Positions 1 to 9,974 are shown, numbered from the stretch's first letter. The stretch is 64,000 bases of DNA from Delphinapterus leucas (GCF_002288925.2 NW_022098058.1:2766549-2830548), one strand, 5' to 3'. Notes: generated from the sequence alone by a model not told the origin. A program made the numbers and translations.

Positions 1-225
1 TATTGAGCACCTACTATGTTCCAGGGGTCATGCCTGCATTACCTCATCAGAGCCTCACAACAAACCGAACAGGTGAGTGTTATCCCATTTTTTTATATAA
101 AAGAACTAATGTTTAGAGACCATAAATAATTTGCCAAAAACTGATACCGGATATACCTCCTGGAAAGTGGAGGAGCTGAGTAGGACCGAGGTTTGCCGGG
201 TCTGCCTAGAGCCCACATACCAAAG
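1..225 (-). repeat. MIR SINE, reverse orientation
   Basis: The window opens inside a MIR read backwards: an inverted MIR 3' end (tgagcacctactatgttcca), an inverted core with a gap near the usual 'gaggaaactgagg' block, and an inverted tRNA-like part ending near 225. Diverged and indel-rich; left end is cut by the window edge. Confidence 0.75.
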
Positions 226-239
226 CACTTAACCAAGGA

Positions 240-345
240 CTGGAGACTTGAGTTGCACCTTGAGGGATGGGAAGACTTTGCCAGGCAGGGAAGCTCATTT
301 GAGATGGGGGAACAGCCTGAGCAAAGGCAGAGGCAGAAAAATGTC
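240..345 (-). repeat. Possible L2 fragment, reverse
   Basis: The 'gccaggcagggaagctc...gcaaaggcag' pattern resembles the inverted L2 3' region (accepted form: ccaggcagagggaacagc then gcaaaggcc). Short and diverged, so uncertain. The following 345-575 is mostly unassigned, with a weak MIR-like tail at about 495-550. Confidence 0.35.
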
Positions 346-579
346 TTTGGGGAAACATGGTGAAAACCAGAGTCCCGCCCCCCAGCCCTGGTTTACTCTT
401 ATAACGCATCATGCGACTTCACCTGCTGTGTGGCTGCGGTGAGCCCTCCCCAGTTTCTCAGAGTAAGGGGTTTGGGTAACACCAACATCAGTGCAGGTCC
501 TGGCACAGAGCAGATGCTTCCTGGGGCAGGGGCTTCGATGAATAAACACCCAGCTTGCCTGAGAGTGGGGAGCTATGGG

Positions 580-810
580 AAAGGGAATGAATAGGCACTG
601 AAGACCTACCTGGTGCTGGAAACCATGCTGGCTCCCCCATAGGTAGCACCTTGCCCTCGTTCCCCGTGCGGGTTGGCATGGTGATCACCTTCTACCAATG
701 AGCAAATGGGCTCAGAGAAGTCAATTTGGCTGCCCCAGGTCCCAGAACTGGATAGCTGCAGAGCTATGGTAACAGGCCTGGGGTCTCCGGCTCCAAGGCC
801 CATACACTTT
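580..810 (-). repeat. MIR SINE, reverse
   Basis: Inverted MIR: 'aagacctacctggtgctgg' corresponds to the inverted 3' end; 'gagcaaatgggctcagagaag' is a decayed inverted core; 'gggtctccggctccaagg' is the inverted tRNA-like head. Confidence 0.7.
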
Positions 811-819
811 CCATAGACC

Positions 820-1925
820 ACCTTTGGAAGGCACTGAGTGCCACCATGAGCACTGATGGATCATTCATGGCCATGGGGAACCGGATGGTGGTGGAGGCCG
901 TGTGGGAAAGATTTGAGGGTCTTCAGGAGCCTTGAAACACCTCAGGTGACACTAGGGACCTCTAGAAGTCTCCATAGTTTCCCAGAAATGATATCCTGCC
1001 ACTGGGGTTCACTGAGAGGGACAGGGGAACGTTTGGGGCCAATGAGGTGTTGATAGTGGAAGGGACCATTGGGACCCCTGGAGACCTAAAAGACAAGTTA
1101 GGGAGTACTAGGAATCCAGCAGAATTATGTGGAGCCATCAGTAAGTGATGGAGCCCTTTGGGAGCTAGGAGGGGTTGAGGGTACTGGATGGTACCCGTAC
1201 TCACGTATATAGGGGACCGCTGGGGAACATGGAGAATCATCACAGAGTATGTCAGAGTTACTGAGGGCCATCCAGAGTTGTAAAAATATCAGGGCCCTTG
1301 GTCATTACTGCGGGGCTATGGAGCCATCCAGAGTTCTAGGGGGCACTTGGGGTCACCTTGTGGTAAGTGTGTTTCTGGAGAGCACCCTGCAGGATGCAGC
1401 CTTGAGGAAAGGGGAGGAGGGGAGCTCAGAAATGCTTTCCGGGGGCGGGGCCAGGCAGTGAATCTGACATGAATGTGAGTGAAGGCAGGGGGTGGCCGGC
1501 AGTGATGGGGAGGCCTGGCTTGAACTGCAAACCACGGGAGGCGGTGGGCAAGGAGGGCCTGGGCTGAGGACTCCGCGACCTTGACCTTGAGAGAGTGGCA
1601 CAGGCTTTGCTCTTCCAGAGAGACTCCCCCACCCCCCACCTAGGTGTGTCAGACTAATTCTAGCCAACACTTGGCTTTTCTTATTCTCCCAGGAATCTTC
1701 TCTGCCTTCCTTTTGAGTATCTTCCCAAAGCGAACCATTTCTAGAGTGGGGAGACGCTCATAGCCTGGTCTGAACAGGAGCTTGGGCCCAACCAAAGAAG
1801 GGTGACTTAGGAGAAGCCCAGCAGAGGGTCTGGGCCTGATCTGTGGGTCCCCGTGAGCAGACAGTGGGGAGAGGGGTCAGAGGAGACGGCAGAGCAAAGG
1901 CAAGTGTCGTTTACTGATCTCTGAC
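820..1925. other. Unassigned unique sequence
   Basis: No recognisable gene, RNA or repeat family. It is moderately GC-rich. The phrase 'gccatccagagtt' occurs twice (1267-1279 and 1323-1335), which hints at a very decayed tandem structure but no regular unit can be drawn. Confidence 0.4.
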
Positions 1926-1929
1926 AGTA

Positions 1930-2130
1930 TCATTTATTCAGCACCTCCCATGAACCTGGGATAGGGTCAGGTATTTTCCATTAGCCTCAAAACTACCCTG
2001 CAACTGCGATTCATTCCGTCTTTACAGTTGTGGAAACAAACTCAAGAGAAGTAAGTGGGGGAACTTGCCCAGCATCACACACACTGAGCTGGAATTCAAA
2101 GCCAAGTCTATCAAACCCAGAGGCCTTGGT
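1930..2130 (-). repeat. MIR SINE, reverse
   Basis: Inverted MIR with 'catttattcagcacctcc' at its start, a decayed core 'acagttgtggaaacaaactc', and 'gctggaattcaaagccaag' for the inverted promoter region. Confidence 0.75.
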
Positions 2131-2134
2131 TTTT

Positions 2135-2485
2135 TTCTCTTTACCAGGCGGCTATTGGGTGACCTGGGGCTCCCACAAGGAAGAACGAGCTGGGGGACCT
2201 CCCTCCCCTGATCACTGCCCTCCTACCCGGAGTCCTGGGCTCAGACGGGCTCTGGTGGCAGCAAATCAGCCACCAGGTGGCGCTGCTGCTAAACCCAACC
2301 CCCGTCCCTGGGATCCAGGCTCTGACCAGTGAGGTCAGAACTGGAGCAGAGACTGGAACTCGAGACTAGAGGGTCCAGAGGCTCCAGATGAGGGACCAAG
2401 AGGCTGCCATTGACAGAAGGGCACGATTCACCCTTCTCACCCCGCCCCATCCTGAGCTGTGTCTGCAGTGCTACCGCAACACCCA
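2135..2485. other. Unassigned unique sequence
   Basis: GC-rich, no repeat family recognised. A 100-residue plus-strand frame (2030-2332) crosses from the MIR into this stretch and has no protein-like composition. Confidence 0.35.
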
Positions 2486-2489
2486 GATG

Positions 2490-2670
2490 CCCCTGCCTTC
2501 AATTCTCAACAGCCTCACTCACTGGCTGTGTGGCCTTAGGCAAATGACTTCACCTCTCTGATGTCAGTTTCCTCATCTGTGCAACTGGACAGAATAAGCC
2601 CCTCTGTCAGGGACATTGAGGGGCTCAAAGGAGGCAATGGTGTGCGCCTAAAGTGTGGCACATGGAGAGA
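2490..2670 (+). repeat. MIR SINE
   Basis: Forward MIR: 'ggctgtgtggccttaggcaaatgacttcacctctctg' region followed by the 'cagtttcctcatctgtgcaa' core and a weak 3' part. Confidence 0.85.
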
Positions 2671-2704
2671 ATGTGCTTCTTGTTACATGTAGCTCTGCTC
2701 AGGA

Positions 2705-2900
2705 TGCTGGAGTCAGGAGACCTGCATCCTGGTTCTGAACTTGCTCTGTGCCTTGGACAAAGTCATTTCGCTTCCCTGGGCCTCAGTTTCCTCATCTGTA
2801 AAATGGGGCTAATCACAGGAATGTTCTCTTTTGGTTATTCTAAGGATTAAATGAGATAGCGGCTATATGGCATTTGTTTTATAGGGCTCCCAATAAACAG
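2705..2900 (+). repeat. MIR SINE
   Basis: Second forward MIR directly after the previous one. The core 'cagtttcctcatctgtaaaa' is intact, followed by 'ggattaaatgaga' and a terminal 'caataaa'. Confidence 0.92.
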
Positions 2901-3129
2901 GAAAGGTATTAAAAATATGAAAATTTCCAGGGGAGTGTGGATAGGTGAATATGAAAATGATGATAAAATATGAGTAGCACAGGGAAGCTTCTCAGGGATG
3001 GACCTGACGTGGGACAGACTGTGGGTTTGCTCTGACCGTGTACTAGCAATTACAGAGGCCCTGCCATTAGGCCCTGCCTTGGTACCTGCCCAGCCTCCCT
3101 CTAGTCCCTACCTTGCTCCGTATGCCCTG

Positions 3130-3350
3130 GTGTCCTGCCCCAAACCCATTTGGACACAAAAATATAGCACACAGATGAGAAGGCCAGACACTGAGATGTC
3201 GATGATGACTATCTCTGGGTGATACGTTTTGGGCTGACTTTAATTTTCTCCTTTCTTTCTATGCCATCTAAGTTTTTCTTTAACAAAGAACATCTATTGC
3301 TCTTATATTCCAAAAAGTAAAATCAATAAAGCTATTTTTAAAAATCCTCT
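3130..3350 (+). repeat. Old LINE-like 3' end (L1M/HAL1 type)
   Basis: The 'gactatctctgggtgata', 'ttttaattttctcctttct' and 'tctttaacaaagaacatcta' pieces in this order match a widespread ancient mammalian element 3' end. A related copy lies at about 35830-36070. The exact family is not certain. 2900-3130 and 3350-3690 are unassigned. Confidence 0.5.
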
Positions 3351-3689
3351 CCTCACCACTGGGAGGCTGGTTACAAACGCAGGCCCGCAGGGAATGGAAA
3401 ATGATTCTCATATGGTTGGAAGAAATGGCAAGAGAGAGAAGGGGAGGATGTTGCCACTGCATACGTTCCTCAACCTCGCCTCCAGCCTCTGCTGAGGCCT
3501 CTGGGCGCCCAGTGAGCTAAGCCTCAGGAGGAGGGAGAAGCAAATGGGGCAGGACCCCTCCTCTGCGCCACATAATTCTCCAAACATTTATGGATGTGCC
3601 AGCGGCTTCAAGCTTGTCACAGGGAACTTGTCTGTAGTGAGCTTCTCACAGCTGTTTGAGGGGAGAAGGAAACACACTAGCAAGGAAGC

Positions 3690-3825
3690 CACTCTTTGTT
3701 GAGGGCTGACTGTGTGCTAATTACTGCCGCCCTTTTATCTCAGGAGACCTGCCCTCCCCACACACACCCATTGAGGGAGCTGGGATTATTAGCCCAATTT
3801 ACAGATGAAGAAACTAAGGCCCATG
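3690..3825 (-). repeat. MIR SINE, reverse
   Basis: Inverted MIR: 'tgagggctgactgtgtgcta' then 'ttacagatgaagaaactaag' core. Confidence 0.85.
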
Positions 3826-3974
3826 CTTGTATATTTGCTTTCTGAACAGCTCCTTTTGGGAGTCCACTGGGGCATCTCAAACTCAAGTTTCCCAGTTGAA
3901 TTCATCTCCTCTAACCCCACACCCACCAGTCTGTTCCTCCTGTCTCAATAAATGACACCACCATCCAACCACTT

Positions 3975-4051
3975 CCTCCATTCAGCAAATATTGGTTGAG
4001 GACCCACAATGACTCTGCCCTCACAGAGCTTACATTCTAGTGGGAGGACAA
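3975..4051 (-). repeat. L2 LINE 3' end, reverse (part 1 of interrupted copy)
   Basis: Inverted L2 3' end: 'ccattcagcaaatattggttgag', then 'cctcacagagcttacattct'. The element continues at 4459 after two younger insertions, an L1 fragment and a CHR-2 SINE. Confidence 0.8.
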
Positions 4052-4294
4052 GACAATGAATTTTTTTTTTTTTTTTTTGGGGTGCGGGGCCCTTCCCTTT
4101 TTTGCCTCTCCCGCTGCGGAGCACAGTCTCCGGACGCGCAGGCTCAGCAGCTATGGCTCACGGGCCCAGCCGCTCCTCGGCATGTGGGATCCTCCCGGAC
4201 CGGGGCACGAACCCGCATCCCCCGCATCGGCAGGCGGACCCTCAACCACTGCAACACCAGGGAAGCCCTTTTTTTTTTTTTTTTGACAATGAAT
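4052..4294 (-). mobile_element. CHR-2-type cetacean SINE with target-site duplication
   Basis: A tRNA-derived SINE inserted in reverse. The inverted tRNA-like head is 'caccagggaagccc' at 4256-4268 and the body is GC-rich. The target duplication gacaatgaat is exact (4052-4061 and 4285-4294). The poly(A) tail is the T-run at 4061-4078. Unusually, a second T16 run (4269-4284) lies between the head and the far duplication, so the element carries homopolymer on both sides. Low divergence marks it as one of the youngest insertions here. The frames at 4040-4303 and 4056-4286 are products of this SINE, not genes. Confidence 0.93.
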
Positions 4295-4458
4295 ATTTTT
4301 TAATTGAAGTATGGTTGATTTACAATGTTTCAAGTGTATAGCAAAGAGATTCAATTTTATATATATTTATAAAACTGAATCATATATATATGATTCATAT
4401 ATACATTTTTTTCAGATTCTTTTCCATTATAGGTTATTACAAGATGACTGAATATTTT
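4290..4458 (-). mobile_element. Short L1 3'-end fragment, reverse
   Basis: About 150 bases of inverted L1 3' UTR, closely related to the start of the large L1 at 24751 (shared 'gtatggttgatttaca', 'agattctttt' and 'ggttattaca' blocks). Flanked by a probable duplication tgaatatttt at 4290-4299 and 4449-4458. It sits inside the L2 and was itself flanked by the CHR-2 insertion. Contains a 22-base perfect palindrome at 4376-4397. Confidence 0.85.
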
Positions 4459-5070
4459 AAAGAGTAAAAATATACAATATAGAAGATGATAAATAATGGG
4501 GCCAGAAAGAAAGTGGGGAAGAGGTATAGGGAGGGCCAAGGAGTACGGAGTTGTGTTGGAATTTTAAATAGGATGGTCAGGGAAGGGGGGGAGGGAGAAG
4601 GGCGGGGAGCCTGTGGCTGTCTGGGGAAGAGCATTCCAGACAGAGGAAACAGCATGTGCAACGGCCCTGGGGTGAGGGTTATCTGCACTGTTCCCAGAGC
4701 AGCTAGGAGGCCAGGATGGCTGAAGCAAGGGGAACAAGGGGAGCGTGTAGAAAGGAGGTGAGAGAGGTGGTGGGCAGATCACCAGCTGGGAGGCTGGTGT
4801 AGATGTGAGATAAGGAGCTACAGGAGGGTTTTGAGCAGAAGAGGAACATAATCTGATTTCTGCTGTAATAGGCTGCTGTGGGGGGCTTGGGTGGAGGCAG
4901 GGAGACCAGTGAGGAGGCTGTTGTCATCCAGGCAAGAGATCTTGGGGGTTGGACTGGAGAGAGAGGGCAGATGTTGTCAGATTGTGGCCATATTTTGAAG
5001 GTAGGATTTCCTGGGGGTTTGGAAGTGGGTGTGAGGGGAATCAAGGATGCCCGGCGTGTGGGCCAGCTCG
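4459..5070 (-). repeat. L2 LINE, reverse (part 2 of interrupted copy)
   Basis: Continuation of the L2 begun at 3975. Recognisable inverted pieces in order: 'gatggtcagggaagg', 'tctggggaagagcattccag', 'ggaaacagcatgtgcaacgg', 'ggttttgagcagaagaggaa', 'ggctgctgtg', 'ggagaccagtgaggaggct', 'atattttgaaggtagga'. Frames in 4437-5078 are by-products. Confidence 0.88.
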
Positions 5071-5149
5071 TCAACTGAGAATCCTCCTTACTCCCCACAT
5101 TCCGCCAGTCTCCCCAGTGCTCTTCCTTGGTACCTCTCAAATTCACACA

Positions 5150-5250
5150 CTCCTCCACTCCAGCCACTGCTGGACTATTCGCCCTCACCTGGGCTGCTGC
5201 TGTGGCTTCCAACCTGGCCTGCACCGCCCCTCCCCGGTGCATTCTCTGCT
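5150..5250 (+). repeat. L2 LINE fragment, forward
   Basis: 'ctggactattcgccctcacc' and 'cttccaacctggcctgcacc' match the forward L2 middle segment. It follows an inverted L2 almost head to tail. Confidence 0.6.
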
Positions 5251-5254
5251 TGTG

Positions 5255-5585
5255 ATCAGGCCCTTCACACCTGTCAGTGCCCCTGACTGAGTGGAGCACT
5301 TCCCACCTCACTCAGCACCGGCTGTCAGGGAGCTTTCCTTCTGCCTGAGAGTTACTACCCCAAAGGGAAATCAGGGGGTACCAGCACCAACAGAGGCGGG
5401 GAATGATGCTGGGTCACCAAAAGTCCCAAAAATGCATACCCCAGCCACACCTAACCACCAGGCCAGTTCTATAACCAAGCGTCATTCAGAGGGTTAGAGA
5501 ATGGCAGCCCCAGAGCTGGCAGAGAAGGCTTCCTGGAGGCGGTGGTGGGGATTGGGCCCTTGAAGAAGTCCAGAGCTTAGTGATT
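5255..5585. other. Unassigned unique sequence
   Basis: No gene or repeat recognised; short low-scoring frames only. Confidence 0.35.
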
Positions 5586-5589
5586 TCAA

Positions 5590-5770
5590 CTGGGGGCTCT
5601 GGCATCTCACAGATGTGGTTTGAATGCTGGCTCCACCACTTACACCATCTGGGTGACCTCAAGCAAGTCTCTTTGCCTCTCTGAGCCTCAATTTGCCTCA
5701 TCTGCAAATTGGAACCAATAATCCCCAGGCTTTGTGATTTTTGCAAGACCTGAGAGTTCCATTAGGGTGT
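5590..5770 (+). repeat. MIR SINE
   Basis: Forward MIR with 'tggctccaccacttacacc', 'gcctctctgagcctcaattt' and 'cctcatctgcaaattgg'. Confidence 0.9.
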
Positions 5771-5814
5771 TCGCTTAACTTAGGATAAGGTCTCCTAGGG
5801 TCTGATGGTCCCCC

Positions 5815-6005
5815 ATAAAAAGAACAGGCTCAAGCTCTGGAGTCAGACAGACTGGATTCCCATCCCAGCTCAGCCACTTACTAGCCCAGTGACCCACGGT
5901 GAAGCCACCACCTCTCTGAGCCTCCAACCCCTCTCCTGCAAAAGGGAGCCTACCACTCACCAAAAAAGCAGCTGTCTGTGCACCCAGCACATAGTAGGTG
6001 CCCAG
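5815..6005 (+). repeat. MIR SINE
   Basis: Forward MIR including the tRNA-like part 'ctctggagtcagacagactg' and 'cagccacttactagcccag', ending with 'agcacatagtaggtgcc'. Confidence 0.9.
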
Positions 6006-6009
6006 CCAC

Positions 6010-6650
6010 AGTGCTAGAGAGTTTGGACTTCACCCTGGAGGCAGCTGGACCCACTGCCTGAATGCTCCCCCCGCCTTCGTGGGCGGGGGCAGCTGCAGCC
6101 CCCACTGGAGTGTTTTTATCCCCAAGCCGCAGTGGGCTCCGCAGAGCTCGGCAGAGTCCCTGCGCACGGACAAAGAGCTGTTGTTCCCGCAGATCTAAAA
6201 TTGCCTCCCTCTGATTGCCGCTATACAAACCCAGGCGGCTGCTCGCTTCCCCCATCCAGTTGGGTCTATTTCAAGAACACGCTGATTAGCGCTGATTGCG
6301 CCTTGATTATGGCGAGCGCACAGCCCAGCCTCCTCCCCAGGCTCCGCGGGGAGTCCATGCTCCTGCTCCGACCGTGGCCCCGCGGCACCCAGGGGCCCTG
6401 GACCCACGAGGAGTGCAGCATAGCCAGGCTGGGGTCCTCGCTCTGCCTCCACCGCCTGTGGGACTTGGAGAGGTCACCTCCCCCCTCTCCAGCCTCTCTT
6501 CCCTCCACGGCAAAATTCTGTGCTCAAGCAGGCAAGGAAAAGAATAGCGCCTATAGGGAAGTGTGGCTTCAACGGTGGGCTTTCAGACATCGTGGCTGTG
6601 ATTGTCATGAGGAGAAGGAACATAGTTTTGGCCAGGGGGAGACTTCAAAG
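6010..6650. other. Unique block, CpG-containing, enhancer-like
   Basis: No repeat family. CpG content is higher than the surroundings. At about 6165-6320 there is a run of ordered AT motifs (gattagcgctgattgcgcc, ccttgattatggcg) of the kind seen in conserved non-coding elements. Overlapping frames on both strands (6132-6761 and others) run into the microsatellite and do not look like protein. Confidence 0.35.
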
Positions 6651-6654
6651 CCCC

Positions 6655-6701
6655 CCATCTCTCTCTGTCTCTGTCTGTCTGTCTCTCTTTCCGTCTCACA
6701 C

Positions 6702-6737
<36 letters not shown>
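6655..6737. repeat. Compound microsatellite (TCTG/CT then CA)
   Basis: Pyrimidine-rich TCTG/CT repeats at 6655-6696 followed by about 20 CA units at 6697-6737 with two CG interruptions. Confidence 0.95.
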
Positions 6738-6738
<1 letters not shown>

Positions 6739-6809
6739 AACTCACTCCCACCTGTACTTGAGGCTGCCCTTGGTGCAGTAGGATGAACTTTAATAACCAG
6801 AGCTTCCCT

Positions 6810-7015
6810 TAACTGGGCACGTGCTGGGCACCTAGGGCGCACTATGTCGTGTGCAAACGCCTCAGTCATCTTTCGAGGCACCTATCTCATGTCCTGTGCA
6901 GGTGAGGTTCCTGAGGCTCCCAGAGGTGACGTGACTTGCCCAGACCACCCAACCAGGGAATGGTGAAATCTGGATTTGAACCAAGGTCGTTGTGAGGGCG
7001 AAGCCTGTGCTTCCC
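6810..7015 (-). repeat. MIR SINE, reverse
   Basis: Inverted MIR: 'tgctgggcacctagggcgc', 'tgaggttcctgaggctccc', 'tgacttgcccaga', then 'ctggatttgaaccaagg'. Confidence 0.85.
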
Positions 7016-7104
7016 AGCACCCCAGAGCCTGCCCAGGGCTCTTGGCCAGGGTTAAGGGAAACCATGAAGAAGAAGAATGGATCAGACATCTAATGCTAGT
7101 TGTT

Positions 7105-7205
7105 TCTACTATACTAGTCCTGTGTGATCCTGGAAAAGCATTTTTCCCCTTCAGGGGCCTGTGCTTCCTCCGTAAAATGGGGAATCGACTCAGGGCACAT
7201 CCCAA
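7105..7205 (+). repeat. MIR SINE fragment
   Basis: Forward core: 'ctgtgtgatcctggaaaagc', then 'ctgtgcttcctccgtaaaat'. Truncated on both sides. Confidence 0.7.
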
Positions 7206-7254
7206 ATTCTAGCCATTGCCCGTGATGAATGGACTGATTCTTGGAATAATCTGA

Positions 7255-7370
7255 AAGTACCTTTTAAAAATGTAGGTTCTGGACCCAGTCATTAGAGACC
7301 TGAAATCAGTAGGCCTGGATGGGCCCAGGAAGCAGTGTTTTAAGACACTACAGGTGTGGGTCAGTTGTTC
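7255..7370 (+). repeat. MER5A-type hAT DNA transposon fragment
   Basis: 'aaaatgtaggttctggaccc', 'cctgaaatcagtaggcctgg', 'agcagtgttttaagacac' and 'caggtg' follow the MER5A order. Confidence 0.6.
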
Positions 7371-7529
7371 TGTCTGACAGCGGTCAACTCTGCCCCAGAC
7401 TCCTCAGGCCCCCGCCCCAGCCCCATCCATGCACAGGACCTGTCTGTTCTCCAAAATGGGCCTCCAATCCATCTGGTCCTCTGCGCCCTCCACTACTCCC
7501 TACCCCCGGCCCCAGCTCCCAACACCATG

Positions 7530-7985
7530 TGCACCAAGCACTGCAGCAGCCTCCTCCCTGGACTCCCTGCTGCCACTCTGGCCCCTCTCACCCATCGTCT
7601 ACACTGCAGGTTGGAGGACCTTCTTAAAATGCAAATCCAAACACCAGCACCACCTCCTAGCCTAAAGCATCGAGGGCTCCTCATTGCTCCAGGCACAAAG
7701 ACTGAAGCCCACGCTCTGGTCTGCACGTCCCTGCAGGGACTGGCACCTGCTCCCCCACCCCCAGCCTCATTTTACACCACCAACCCCCAGCCCCTCCCCG
7801 CAGTGCCCGGGTCTTCTTTCAGATTTCAGACTTTGACCCACTGTGTGAGTCAAAGGTCCACCAGAGGGCCTTTGCATCGCTGTTTCTTCTTCTTAGAGCA
7901 CCTCCTCTCCCTTCTTTTTCCAGTTAACTCCCATCCATTCATTAGATGGAACTAAGCCTCACTTCCTGGGAGTATCCTGGGAGAG
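7530..7985 (+). repeat. L2 LINE 3' region, forward
   Basis: Long forward L2: 'cgtctacactgcagg', 'cttcttaaaatgcaaatcc', 'ctcattgctccaggcacaaa', 'agagggcctttgcatcgctg', 'ttcttagagcacctcc', 'ctaagcctcacttcctggg'. The 199-residue frame at 7356-7955 is L2-derived noise. Confidence 0.85.
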
Positions 7986-7989
7986 ACTG

Positions 7990-8945
7990 GGCTGCCCCGG
8001 GGATAGTAAACTCCCCGTGCAGGGAGGAGTGCAAGATGATTCTGAGTATCCACTTGGGAGGAGGTCACAGAGGGGATGTCTGCTTTGGGTCTGAGCCCTA
8101 GATCCCTCTCCCTACCTGCGAGAGCCTGTGGGCCTCTAGGACAAGGGAGCCCTGCCCTCCTGGGGTGTGGGGAGCGAGGCGGCAGTGGAGACCTGGCCCT
8201 GGTCCTCAGAATCCCAGGCAACCTAAGCGAAGGCCTGTTGGCAGCAGCGGGGGCTCCAGAGCTCTGGCAAAGAGACTGGAATTCTCATTCTACTTCCCAC
8301 TTGGTCCCTGGGTCCTGGGCAGCTCTGGGGAGTGGAACACTCTGACTCCTGGTTGGCAGCCCTTCCAGCCCCGAGAGGTTTCCAAGGAGCGTGCAGATCA
8401 GCTCTCCCTTCTCCTCTCTGCTACCCTGAGGCCCCTTCTCTCTCCAGCACCCCCCAGCCTTTCACCTACCCCCTTCTTCTTCTTCTCTTCGGTACTTCTC
8501 CTCCCTCCCCCTCTCCCATAGGCTTTCACCTCTCCTGCTGTCTCCTGTCCCCTCCCCATCATTTTACACCCCTCTTTGTCTGAAGACCTCGTCCCTGGTT
8601 CTCTCTTTCTCTGCAGATCCCCTCCCCCGACGCTGCTCCCATCTGTGTATGAGACCAAGGACCTCTGTCCATCCTGCCCAGGGTCCTAGGGAGTGCTGCA
8701 AGTGCCAGGCCAGGCCAGGCTGGACCCCAATGTCACAAACCTGAGAAGGGAGACACGAGTCCCAAGTCTTCCTCTGATGTCCTAAGCACCCGCCTGACAC
8801 ACAGTGGTGCTTGGGAACTGTAATAGATGGCTAGAGACTGACCTTGGTCCCAGGCTTGACCTCTGGGCAGGGGAATGAACATCTGAGCCGCTCTCTGAGT
8901 TTCTACATAGGTCCTCAGAGGGAGAAGGGTCTGGAGGGTTAAGAA
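7990..8945. other. Unassigned sequence with pyrimidine-rich tract
   Basis: 8396-8600 is strongly CT-rich on the plus strand (poly-pyrimidine), which explains long frames on both strands. No gene or named repeat seen. Confidence 0.4.
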
Positions 8946-8949
8946 TCAT

Positions 8950-9115
8950 AAGGCACCTTCACATCCATCATCTTTGTAACCCTCCCTCTGTGCCTCGGCT
9001 GGGTTGGGAAGAGTCACCCCAGTGTTATGCATGAAGAAACCCATCTCAGGAAGGTGAGGCCACAAGCCCCAGGTCTACAGTTGGTCTAGCAAGGCCAGGG
9101 CTTGAGCTCAGCTGT
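8950..9115 (-). repeat. MIR SINE, reverse, decayed
   Basis: 'gcatgaagaaacccatctca', 'gaaggtgaggccacaagccc' and 'gccagggcttgagctcag' follow the inverted MIR order but with many changes. Confidence 0.6.
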
Positions 9116-9287
9116 ATGGCCCCTGGAGAACTGTCTCCCTCCATTACCTGGTCCTGGACCCCAGCTCTGGGGACCATCACAGGGCTACTTTGGGGTCTCC
9201 CAGGCCCATGCCTGGGATGTGGGAGATAGGCAGAATGTTTGCCCAGATTCCAGGATTCTGCAAACCCCTCCCAGTTTCCCACCCCCT

Positions 9288-9300
9288 GTTGCTAGGCAAC
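9288..9300. promoter_or_regulatory. X-box palindrome (RFX-type site)
   Basis: gttgctaggcaac is a perfect inverted repeat of GTTGC around a 3-base centre and matches the known X-box consensus bound by RFX transcription factors. It lies in unique sequence. Binding or function is inference. Confidence 0.55.
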
Positions 9301-9409
9301 AGCTGCTCAAGGCTGAGGGGACAAGCAGAGGTTGAGTAGAGGGAGGCTGAGCAGCTGGCTCTGTCCTTCACAAAGGGGCTGGTGGAAGCTGCTCCCAAGC
9401 CAGACCCAG

Positions 9410-9465
9410 TGAGAACCTGAGCCTCAGAGATGTGCAGGGACTTACCCAAGACCACTAGAGATGAG
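9410..9465 (-). repeat. MIR fragment, reverse
   Basis: 'tgagcctcagagatgtgcag' and 'gacttacccaagaccac' are the inverted MIR core edge; short. Confidence 0.55.
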
Positions 9466-9689
9466 GATTAACTCATCCTAGCACCAAAACGCCAGAGCTG
9501 GCAGGACCCTTAGAAAGTCTGCTTTTAAAGAACACGCTTGCTATAACCCTCAATGCCTGAGCCAGGGCAGACATTGCTAGTGGATGACCGTACTCCTTCC
9601 CACCGAGCCCAGCCTTAGCTCAGAATCCTCAAAACAGTGGTCAGGCAGTTCTAACAGTGGACCAGAGTTGGCATGAAGGATAAACCAAT

Positions 9690-9765
9690 TTATTATCTCG
9701 AACCTGCTCCGACCCCCTCATTTACAGATGGATAAACTGAGGCCCAGAGAAATCTGGCAGAATTA
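9690..9765 (-). repeat. MIR fragment, reverse
   Basis: 'catttacagatggataaact' and 'gaggcccagagaaatctggc' give the inverted core. It is followed at once by a forward MIR, forming an inverted pair. Confidence 0.75.
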
Positions 9766-9774
9766 AACGTGCAT

Positions 9775-9970
9775 GGGGCCTGGGAGTCAGATAAGCTCAG
9801 GTGTAAGCCATGTGCTGTCTTGCTGTGTGACCGTGGGCAAGCCCCTTTACCTCTCTGAACCTCAGGCTCTCGGCTGTAGAATGGGTTTGATGATAGCAAG
9901 TCCCCACCTGTGAAAATTAAACCAGGGAGTGGGTGCAAGCACTCCCCAGGCACTGGGCACAGAGGTAGTG
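9775..9970 (+). repeat. MIR SINE
   Basis: 'ttgctgtgtgaccgtgggca' and 'ctttacctctctgaacctca' then a decayed 3' half. Confidence 0.85.
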
Positions 9971-9974
9971 TTTG

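Noticed and set aside
1040..1350. Minisatellite
   Set aside because: Only the 13-base phrase gccatccagagtt clearly repeats (56 bases apart); no consistent unit.
4703..5311. 202-residue minus-strand frame
   Set aside because: Lies almost entirely within L2 fragments; not L2 protein either, as this is the 3' untranslated part.
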